Positions 7,840 to 14,609 of a stretch of DNA of 20,412 nt are shown here, piece after piece. Within the stretch, counting starts at the first letter, position 1. The number at the start of each line of letters is the position of its first letter. The notes under the pieces were generated by a model, which saw only the letters and a list, made by a program, of their open reading frames with translations, was not told the DNA's origin and did no database searches. Source of the DNA: Thermoguttaceae bacterium (lineage in GTDB: Bacteria; Planctomycetota; Planctomycetia; Pirellulales; Thermoguttaceae); assembly GCA_017454585.1 (NCBI GenBank), contig JAFTCU010000290.1:1-20412 (forward strand), in the 5' to 3' direction. Position numbers and translations under genes: made by a program.

Positions 7840-10836
7840 ATGAAAATCTTTCAACCGCTCGCATTCGCGTTCCTCCTGACCGTCTCCTTCGCCATGGCCG
7901 GAGAAAAAACCGTTTACCTCGATGAAATGGACCTTTCCAAAACGACCTGCGGCTGGAAAAGCACCGCGGCCAACCGGACCGTGGACGGCGCTGAACCCGC
8001 GATCTGCGGTCGGAAATTCGAGCACTGCGTCGGCCACCACGCCCCGGGAGAGATCCTGATCTCCCTGCCCGATAAATGCGGGATTTCCTTCACCGGCGTC
8101 ATGGGGATCGACGACGAAACCAACGGCCAGGGCCACGCCGAGTACGAAATCTACTGTGACTGGAAACTCGTCTGGAAGTCCGGCGAACTGGTCGGCGGAA
8201 AGCCCGCCAAAAACTTCAATATTGATCTGAATGGCGTCAGCCTCCTGCTCATCCGGGCCGACACACTGCCGGAAGGCTACGGGCACGACCATCTGGATCT
8301 GGGCGACGCGAAGATCACCTACACCGGCGACAAGGTCCCGTTCACCCAAAAGGTTCAGGCGTACACCATCGTCGATGGCGTTCGGGTGGACCGCACGGAC
8401 GAAAACGGCACCGAGTGGCTCGCTTTGGCCCAGTTAATTCGCAAAGGGATGCGGCAAAATGCGAAGGACGAAGCGCTCGACCCCGCCGCGACGCTCCTGG
8501 ATTCGGATCGGGACCCGCTCGACATCGTGGTGCGCCGTCTGGTTCCGTTGGTCGAGAAACTTTCCTCCATGCCGGGCGCTCCCGATCTGAAGGCGGAACT
8601 GGCCGAACTGGCGCGGCTCCAAAAGGAAACCGAATCCACGCCAGTGGACAAAATCGACGCGCGCAAAGCGGTTTTCGCCCGGGCGACCGCGCTTCGGAGA
8701 AAGATCGCTCTGAAAAACCCGCTGCTCAACTTCACGGACCTTTTGTTCATCAAACGCCACTTCAACCCGGAACCGGAAATGCAGGGGAACCACATGTGCG
8801 ACCAGTTTTTCGGGTTCCACGGCCGGCAGGGCGGCGGTCTGTTCGTGCTGAAAAACGCCTTCACGGATAAACCGGAGGTGATCGATCTGCTCGCCAACGT
8901 TCCGGTTTCGGAAGGGCAGTACAAGGGGACGACGCTCGACAAAACCTGGGCGTTTCTGTCGCCTGAGCTTTCGTACGACAATCACGAGATCCTTTTCTGC
9001 GCCACGGACGCCAAAGAGCCGCGGCATACCTACACGTGGACCCCGGAAAACACGTACCACATTTTCAAGGCGAAGTTCGACCCTCAGACCCGCAAACTTT
9101 CGGACGTCGTTCAGCTCACCGAGGGCGCATTCAACGACATCGACCCGTGCTACCTGCCCAACGGACGCATCATTTTCATTTCGGAGCGGCGCCAGGGTTA
9201 CGGCCGGTGCCACGGTCGGCCGGTGCCGTGCTACACGCTGCACTCGATGAATCCGGACGGCTCGGACATCGTGATCCTCTCCCCGCACGAAACGAATGAA
9301 TGGGAGCCGGACATCGACCACAACGGCATGGTGATTTACACGCGCTGGGACTACGTGGACCGGGGCTTCAGCCAGGCGCACCACCCGTGGATCACGACGC
9401 CGGACGGCCGCGACCCCCGCGTTTTGCAGGGGAATTACGACCGCATCGAACAGAACCGGCCGCACTTCGAGTGTGACATTCACCCGATCCCCGGGTCGCA
9501 AAAGATCATCGCCACATCAACGAGCCACCACGCGCAGCACTACGGCGGTCTGATCCTGATCGACCCAAACAAGCCGGACTCGAACATGCCGGGGCAGGTC
9601 AAACGCATCACGCCCGACCAGCTCTACATGGAATCGGAACTGCGCACGCACTCCGAGGACCCGGCCGCGTACGCGACCGCCTGGCCGCTTTCGGAGGATT
9701 TCTACATTTGTGTCTATGACCCGTTCTCCCGCGCGGACGGCGGTGAGGCGAACAACTACGGCATTTACCTGCTCGACCGCTACGGGAACCGCATTTTGCT
9801 CTACCGTGACCCGGACATTTCCTGCCGCGACGCGATGCCGATCCGCCCGCGGAAACGCCAGAACATCGTCACGCACGCCACGCTTCTGGGCAAGCCGCTG
9901 GCGCCGGGCGAAAAGTACGTCCCAATCGACCCGAAGGACATTCCCGCGGTCGGGCAGGTCGGCCTGATCAACGTTTACGACACGATGTTCCCGTTATACG
10001 ACCAGCCGGACGGGTCCAAAACGATCATCAAAAAGCTCCGGATCGTGCAAGTCCTTCCCAAAACGACCCCCTACGCCGACAATCCGCGGATCGGCTTCGG
10101 CTCTCAGAAAGGGGCCCGAAAGATCCTCGGCACGGTCCCCGTCGAACCCGATGGGAGCGCGTATTTCAATCTCCCGGTGAACATTCCGGTCTATTTCCAG
10201 GCGCTTGACAAAGATGGCATAGCCGTCCAGGGGATGCGCTCCGCGACGTACGTCCATCCGGGCGAGCAGCTCATCTGCCAGGGCTGCCACGAAAACCGCC
10301 ACACGGGAATGGCGAACCGGCCAATCGGAGCCCCGACCGCCATGCGCCGTGCGCCGAGCGACATCACGCCGGACGTGGAGGGGACCTGCCCGCTCAATTT
10401 CGTGACGCTCGTTCAGCCGGTCCTGGACGCCAAATGTGTTCAGTGCCACGCGGGCAATGAGACGAACAAAAACCAGCCCGGGATCGACGCCGACAAGATG
10501 AACCGCGCGGCCAACATCGATTTCAGAGACGACAAAACAGGGCATTTCTCCCGGTCGTTCGAGAATCTGCGCCGGTTCTGCTTCTTCTACGACAACGCGG
10601 CGTGGACGGAGCCGCAGACGTTCCCGGGCAAGTTCGGCTCCAACCGCAGCCCGCTTTACTATAACGTCCTGAGAAATCCCGAAACGGGAAAGACAGAGCA
10701 TTACGGCGTGAAACTCACCCCGGCGGAGATTTACCGGTTTACCGTCTGGATGGATAATAACTGCGACTTCTACGGCGCGTATGACCAGTGCGAACTCCAG
10801 CGCCAGGGCGAGAAAGTCGAGATCAAGCTGGAATAA
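7840..10836 (+). CDS. Exported NPCBM-domain, beta-propeller, dihaem c-type protein resembling hydrazine synthase alpha subunit
   Basis: The 998-residue product has a Sec signal peptide with a likely cut after FAMA (residue 20). Residues about 21-165 resemble an NPCBM carbohydrate-binding module (GWKSTAANRTVDG, CGRKFEHCVGHHAPGEI, GHDHLDLGDAKITY). A helical linker at about 180-290 leads into a propeller-like region at about 300-700 with repeated blade motifs (FNDIDPCYLPNGRIIFISER, NEWEPDIDHNGMVIYTRWDY). The C-terminal part has two haem c motifs, CQGCH at 813-817 and CVQCH at 866-870. It ends in a motif (EIYRFTVWMDNNCDFYG) like those in planctomycete cytochromes. This order recalls the alpha subunit of anammox hydrazine synthase and its uncharacterised planctomycete relatives. 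No beta/gamma subunit or nitrogen gene is nearby, so hydrazine synthesis should not be inferred. A periplasmic redox or glycan role is plausible. The start has no clear Shine-Dalgarno sequence but begins the signal peptide. Confidence 0.85.
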   Translation: MKIFQPLAFAFLLTVSFAMAGEKTVYLDEMDLSKTTCGWKSTAANRTVDGAEPAICGRKFEHCVGHHAPGEILISLPDKCGISFTGVMGIDDETNGQGHAEYEIYCDWKLVWKSGELVGGKPAKNFNIDLNGVSLLLIRADTLPEGYGHDHLDLGDAKITYTGDKVPFTQKVQAYTIVDGVRVDRTDENGTEWLALAQLIRKGMRQNAKDEALDPAATLLDSDRDPLDIVVRRLVPLVEKLSSMPGAPDLKAELAELARLQKETESTPVDKIDARKAVFARATALRRKIALKNPLLNFTDLLFIKRHFNPEPEMQGNHMCDQFFGFHGRQGGGLFVLKNAFTDKPEVIDLLANVPVSEGQYKGTTLDKTWAFLSPELSYDNHEILFCATDAKEPRHTYTWTPENTYHIFKAKFDPQTRKLSDVVQLTEGAFNDIDPCYLPNGRIIFISERRQGYGRCHGRPVPCYTLHSMNPDGSDIVILSPHETNEWEPDIDHNGMVIYTRWDYVDRGFSQAHHPWITTPDGRDPRVLQGNYDRIEQNRPHFECDIHPIPGSQKIIATSTSHHAQHYGGLILIDPNKPDSNMPGQVKRITPDQLYMESELRTHSEDPAAYATAWPLSEDFYICVYDPFSRADGGEANNYGIYLLDRYGNRILLYRDPDISCRDAMPIRPRKRQNIVTHATLLGKPLAPGEKYVPIDPKDIPAVGQVGLINVYDTMFPLYDQPDGSKTIIKKLRIVQVLPKTTPYADNPRIGFGSQKGARKILGTVPVEPDGSAYFNLPVNIPVYFQALDKDGIAVQGMRSATYVHPGEQLICQGCHENRHTGMANRPIGAPTAMRRAPSDITPDVEGTCPLNFVTLVQPVLDAKCVQCHAGNETNKNQPGIDADKMNRAANIDFRDDKTGHFSRSFENLRRFCFFYDNAAWTEPQTFPGKFGSNRSPLYYNVLRNPETGKTEHYGVKLTPAEIYRFTVWMDNNCDFYGAYDQCELQRQGEKVEIKLE

Positions 10837-10853
10837 ACCTCAGCAGGGAATTA

Positions 10854-10873
10854 CGGGGGCATCACTGACCCCG
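10854..10873 (+). terminator. Small hairpin after the dihaem protein gene
   Basis: CGGGG at 10854-10858 pairs with CCCCG at 10869-10873, eighteen bases after the stop codon. No clean T-tract follows directly, so termination is uncertain. It lies in the 99-bp spacer between two convergent genes. Confidence 0.35.
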
Positions 10874-10903
10874 CTCGCCTGTTTGTCGTTTAAAATGACG
10901 AGA

Positions 10904-10927
10904 GACGACGCTGAAAGCATCGTCCCC
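10904..10927. repeat. 24-bp self-complementary element, diverged copy (copy 1 of 3)
   Basis: The sequence starts GACGACGCT-GAA and closes with AGCATCGTC, giving a nine-pair stem with one G.T wobble and a 3-base loop, followed by CCCC. It matches the copy at 20371-20394 at 22 of 24 positions and in the same orientation. It lies 8 bp past the stop codon of the minus-strand PEP-CTERM gene and could serve as its transcript-end hairpin. Confidence 0.75.
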
Positions 10928-10935
10928 CATAATTC

Positions 10936-13900
10936 TTATTTTTTTCTGAACCAGAGCAATCCGCCCAGCCCGATCAGGAGCAGAAGCCACGTTGCAGGTT
11001 CCGGGACCCCTGCGAATTCACCGGATGCGGTCAGCATCACGATATTGTCCACATACGACGGGGTCCACACAACTCCGTCGAGGTTGGACGAAATGGTGAT
11101 TTTATCCAGAATGTTCGTTTGAAGAGTCTCGAACAAATCAAACGATTTGCCGGAAATACTGGCCGGCTCCTCTTCAGAGAAGAGTTTGACCGTCGTATCG
11201 CCGAACGTACTGCCGATCAGGTCGAGCCTCGAGGTCAGATTATCCCAGTCGTCCAGATTGAACGCGATGGTGGAGCCGTCCTCGAACGTGATCCCGGCCG
11301 GGGCCGTACTATCTTTCATGCCCTGGTACGTTCCGCCGTCTTTCACGGTCATCGCCTTCGCAATCGTGCCGTAGTTTACAAGCGTTCCGCCGTCGTTGAC
11401 GGTCACGGCCGAGCCAGCCAGCCGGGTCGCGTGCGTTTCGTCACCGATCTGGAGGACACCGCCGTTGACGGCCGTCGGGCCGGTATATTCGAGGTCACCA
11501 TCTCGGTTCAGGATCCACGTGTTCGTGCCGGTCTTGGTGATCGCCTGCGTCTTGCCGTTGGAGAGGTTCCAGATCCTTCCGCCGAACGTCCCGACTTCTT
11601 CCGGTTTGTCACGTCCAACGACCAGCGTAGCCACGGAAGCCGTCGCACCAGCAGGACGGATGGTCCCGCCCGTGCCCGTCACCAGCGCGACGGACTGCGA
11701 ATTCACCGGGCAAAGCTCGTTCGGGTTCGTAATGACCACGTTCGACATGGGCTGGCCGGACTGAAGAACGGTCGAGGTCCCGTTCAGGGCGAGCGTTCCG
11801 TCGAAGCCGGAAAGGTTGCCCGTGATGGTCGGATACGCTGCCGCGTTGCCGATCGTACTTTTGTGGGAAATCGTCCCGGTACCGGTAACCGTCGAGCCAA
11901 AGGCGAAATTCGACGCGGCCGTGCCGGTGTTGAGCAGTTCCAGCGTCGTGCCGGTCAGTTCAAACGGGGCATTCCCCAGGTTGGCGCCCTGAGTCACTGA
12001 CAGTTTACCGGCGGAAACCTTGACTTTGGAACCATTCACGGCACCCGTCAGCTTGGCATCCTTCGTCAGGACCATATTTCCCGGGCCGAGTTTTTCCAGC
12101 GAGGAGGCCACATTGTTCGAGTCGGACAAACGGATCTCCGAGGAGACCGTCAGGGTTTTGCCGTCCGCGACCGTGAATTTGCCGGCGCCGCCGTCCGACG
12201 AGCCGGGGCAGCGGATCATGATCTTCCCGGCCGTGATCGACGCGTCGTCCGTCACGTTAATGGCGGAGGAGAAGAGGAGCGACCCGTAATTCTGGTAATC
12301 CGATGTGGTCCGTTTTTCCGGATCATCGGTGATCACGCCGCCGTTGAGCGTCACAGGGCCGAGGTTCGCGAAACCGTCAAACCCGCTTTTCAGCGTGCCG
12401 CCGTTGAGGACGATGCTCGGGACGAATTTGTTGGACCCCAATCCATTTTGCACGGTGAAAGTAAGTTCCGCGCCATTGGCGACGTTGATCGTGGCGATCT
12501 GCCTGACGCCGTTTTTAAGAGCGTTGAGCGTCGTCGTGCCGGAATTCACGTTCAGCGTGGTGAGCGTCCCGGCAGTGGCGTTCAGGGCGACGGTCCCGTC
12601 AAGGGTCAGCGCCGTGGAAGCGCCGCTCAAGGTGACGCCGGCGGTCAGCGTTCCACTGTTATTAATGGCGGCGTTCGTCGCGTTATTGACCGTGACCACT
12701 TTGGAGATCGTGCCAGCATTTTTCAGCGTGGCGGGGGCCGAGTCGGTTCCGCCGGTCAGCGTGATGGCCGAGTTGGGAAGATTGGCGGTCGAGGTGAATT
12801 CCAGCGTTCCACCGTTGATCGCCGTCGGGCCGCCGTAGGTCAGGTTGGCGTTCGTCAGCGTCCACGTGTTCGAACCGGTCTTGGTGATGCCGATCTCTTT
12901 TCCGGAATTTGCATTTTTGATGATGGTCCCGCCGTACGTGTGGTCTTCGTAGTTCGTGTCGTTACCCACGATCAACGTCGCAACGTCCGAGGAGGCGCCG
13001 CCCGCCTGGGGACGGATCTCGCCCACCGTGCCGGAGATCATTCCGACGTTCGCGGTTGAACCTGGAGTAATGGTCATAAGCGGGGCGCCAGATCCCGACG
13101 TCTGCTGGATCACGACGTGCATTCCCGGGGCGTTGGCCGCGTTATCGCCGAAGTTGGACCCGCGGTTCCACTTCCGGTCGATGACGTAAGTCCCCGTGAA
13201 CTCGCTCAAATCCCCGTGCAGTTCCAGCGCGTCGGCCGTCGATGATGCGTAAATCGTGCCGGAGCCGGTGACTTTGCTTTCCAGGTTGAAGCTGTGCTGC
13301 CCGCCGGACATGTAGTAGAACGCGCCGTCAGCGAGGTTCACCGTCGAGGTTCCGCCGTTCATGTAGAAACTGCCGCCCGCGGCGACATTCGCGGTGATGA
13401 TGCCTGTGCTCCGGACTTCTCCACCGTTCTCAACGGCCACGGGATTCGCGATCGTGCCCCAGTTTTTGAGTGTTCCGCCGTTTTTGACGGTCACGACGGA
13501 TTTCGTCAGATTCGTCGCGTGGGAAGAATCGCCAAGCTGAAGGATGCCGCCGCTGACCGTCGTCGCGCCAGAGTAGGAGAGATTGCCGCCCGTGAGGATC
13601 CACGTATTCGAGCCGACTTTCGAAATGGCAATCTTCCGGTTCGCGGAATCCGTTTCCATGATGGCTCCGGCGTAGGTGCCGTCCGCCACGCTGTTCGAGC
13701 CGACCTGCAAAATGACGGTCCCATTCGTTCCCGCATCGCTGCTGGGGCGGATCTCTCCGCTGCCGCTGTTGATCATCCCGATCTTGACGAGCATATCCGT
13801 GTTGTTCACCGGGCAAAATACATTAATGTTCTTGATCAGCACATTGGACGCATCGCCCGACACCGGAGAGAAAATCGAGTGCTGGCCTTTCTGGTCAATC

Positions 13901-14403
13901 GTGCCGGAAAAACCGGAAAGGTCGCCAAACATATCGACCTGCTCGGTGTACAGGATCGTTCCGGCCCCTGTAACTGTGCGGTCAAACGGATTGTTCCACG
14001 TTTTTCGAAGCTGGTTATTAATATGAAGAGTGCCATTGGTCCCGATGTCAATCGGCCCCGTTCCGACCGAAGTGCTGTATTTAATTCGCAGCGTCCCGGC
14101 GGTGATAGTGGTTCCGCCAGTGTAGGGATTGCTATCCTTATCCAGATAAAATTCGCCTGTTGAATCTTTCAAAACCGAATTATCACCCGTAATTCCGCCG
14201 GAGAGATCGTCCCCAGTATAGGTAGCAGGATCGCTCTGGGTACCGGTCGCGGGAAGGGTAATGACAGCGGCAGACCCCACGGCCGCACAACCGAAAACCA
14301 ATGCAACTGCCAGCCCTAAAACCCTGTTAAAATGCGGGGGGGGGGCAATACTGGGAATCTGCTTCATGACACAAATCCGACGTTTTGCTGAAAAAGTGAA
14401 CAT
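10936..14403 (-). CDS. PEP-CTERM surface protein with autotransporter-associated beta-strand repeats
   Basis: The 1155-residue product is probably exported and displayed on the cell surface or matrix. It has a long n-region, then a hydrophobic signal core (VLGLAVALVFGCAAVGSAA, about 28-46). A Gly/Thr/Ser/Asn-rich beta-helix-like body follows. Repeat units of the type KTGSNTWTLT...YGGPTAINGGTLEF match the autotransporter-associated (PATR) pattern. Three longer, similar modules of roughly 180-200 residues are visible. The C-terminus is a PEP-CTERM signal: VPEP at about 1132-1135, a hydrophobic helix, then RKK. This is the exosortase sorting signal; there is no autotransporter beta-barrel. The ATG at 14403 has AGGAG at good spacing, whereas a second Met (codon 13, 14367) has none. 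A run of ten C lies in codons 22-25, inside the signal region. No exosortase gene is in the window. Confidence 0.9.
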   Translation of the reverse strand: MFTFSAKRRICVMKQIPSIAPPPHFNRVLGLAVALVFGCAAVGSAAVITLPATGTQSDPATYTGDDLSGGITGDNSVLKDSTGEFYLDKDSNPYTGGTTITAGTLRIKYSTSVGTGPIDIGTNGTLHINNQLRKTWNNPFDRTVTGAGTILYTEQVDMFGDLSGFSGTIDQKGQHSIFSPVSGDASNVLIKNINVFCPVNNTDMLVKIGMINSGSGEIRPSSDAGTNGTVILQVGSNSVADGTYAGAIMETDSANRKIAISKVGSNTWILTGGNLSYSGATTVSGGILQLGDSSHATNLTKSVVTVKNGGTLKNWGTIANPVAVENGGEVRSTGIITANVAAGGSFYMNGGTSTVNLADGAFYYMSGGQHSFNLESKVTGSGTIYASSTADALELHGDLSEFTGTYVIDRKWNRGSNFGDNAANAPGMHVVIQQTSGSGAPLMTITPGSTANVGMISGTVGEIRPQAGGASSDVATLIVGNDTNYEDHTYGGTIIKNANSGKEIGITKTGSNTWTLTNANLTYGGPTAINGGTLEFTSTANLPNSAITLTGGTDSAPATLKNAGTISKVVTVNNATNAAINNSGTLTAGVTLSGASTALTLDGTVALNATAGTLTTLNVNSGTTTLNALKNGVRQIATINVANGAELTFTVQNGLGSNKFVPSIVLNGGTLKSGFDGFANLGPVTLNGGVITDDPEKRTTSDYQNYGSLLFSSAINVTDDASITAGKIMIRCPGSSDGGAGKFTVADGKTLTVSSEIRLSDSNNVASSLEKLGPGNMVLTKDAKLTGAVNGSKVKVSAGKLSVTQGANLGNAPFELTGTTLELLNTGTAASNFAFGSTVTGTGTISHKSTIGNAAAYPTITGNLSGFDGTLALNGTSTVLQSGQPMSNVVITNPNELCPVNSQSVALVTGTGGTIRPAGATASVATLVVGRDKPEEVGTFGGRIWNLSNGKTQAITKTGTNTWILNRDGDLEYTGPTAVNGGVLQIGDETHATRLAGSAVTVNDGGTLVNYGTIAKAMTVKDGGTYQGMKDSTAPAGITFEDGSTIAFNLDDWDNLTSRLDLIGSTFGDTTVKLFSEEEPASISGKSFDLFETLQTNILDKITISSNLDGVVWTPSYVDNIVMLTASGEFAGVPEPATWLLLLIGLGGLLWFRKK
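11340..11560 (-). repeat. PATR-type repeat unit 3 within the PEP-CTERM protein gene
   Basis: It encodes KTGTNTWILN...YTGPTAVNGGVLQIGDETHATRL followed by NDGGTLVNYGTIAKAMTV. It aligns closely with the unit at 13430-13640, including shared DNA such as GATCCACGT and GGTCGCGTG-like blocks. Confidence 0.75.
12690..12900 (-). repeat. PATR-type repeat unit 2 within the PEP-CTERM protein gene
   Basis: It encodes KTGSNTWTLTNANLTYGGPT, then AINGGTLEF and a diverged TLKNAGTISKVVTV tail. It has the same order as units 1 and 3 but is more diverged after the central Gly-Gly-Thr-Leu. Confidence 0.7.
13430..13640 (-). repeat. PATR-type repeat unit 1 within the PEP-CTERM protein gene
   Basis: It encodes KVGSNTWILTGGNLSYSGAT, then TVSGGILQLGDSSHATNL and KNGGTLKNWGTIANPVAV. 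Its closest match in the window is unit 3. Confidence 0.75.
14336..14345 (-). repeat. Ten-base poly-C tract in the signal-peptide region
   Basis: Ten consecutive C on the coding strand span GCC CCC CCC CCG (Ala-Pro-Pro-Pro, codons 22-25). The gene is in frame at ten C; gain or loss of one base would frameshift the whole surface protein. It is the longest homopolymer I noticed in the window. Confidence 0.95.
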
Positions 14404-14441
14404 AAAAAACTCCTGTGGATTTATAAACTCTATTAGGTATT

Positions 14442-14468
14442 ATTTTACACCGAACGTTGAAAAAGCAA
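14442..14468 (-). promoter_or_regulatory. Candidate promoter for the PEP-CTERM protein gene
   Basis: On the minus strand, TTGCTT (14468-14463) is followed after 15 bp by TAAAAT (14447-14442), pointing at the ATG at 14403. The spacing is slightly short and the boxes are imperfect. Confidence 0.35.
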
Positions 14469-14559
14469 GCGGAAAAAACCAAAAATCTCAAAAAAAGTTA
14501 AAATTTCTGAAAAATTTGATGAATAATTTCCTCACATAAGGGTTTTTCCAGAGGGGGGG

Positions 14560-14587
14560 TTGCAATTTGACGGGTTTCGGGTATGAT
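14560..14587 (+). promoter_or_regulatory. Sigma-70-type promoter for the FAD/Fe-S dehydrogenase gene
   Basis: TTGCAA (14560-14565), a 16-bp spacer and TATGAT (14582-14587) lie just before the ATG at 14610. The start site would give a leader of only about 15 bases, just enough to hold the AAAGGA ribosome site at 14597-14602. Confidence 0.6.
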
Positions 14588-14609
14588 GTAGATTAGAAAG
14601 GATCATTTT

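Noticed and set aside
9202..9234. RCHGRPVPC in the propeller region as a possible third haem site
   Set aside because: It does not fit CXXCH; the Cys and His order is wrong for ordinary haem c attachment. It could still line a pocket.
8434..9501. Minus-strand open frame of 355 codons
   Set aside because: It is antisense to the well-supported dihaem protein gene, is Arg/Val-rich with no recognisable domain, and is the kind of shadow expected from strong G/C third-position bias.
11119..12000. Plus-strand open frame of 293 codons, with similar ones at 12448-13059 and 13294-14163
   Set aside because: All lie antisense to the PEP-CTERM gene, and the frames repeat because the real gene repeats. 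Their products resemble each other only as mirror images of the PATR units.
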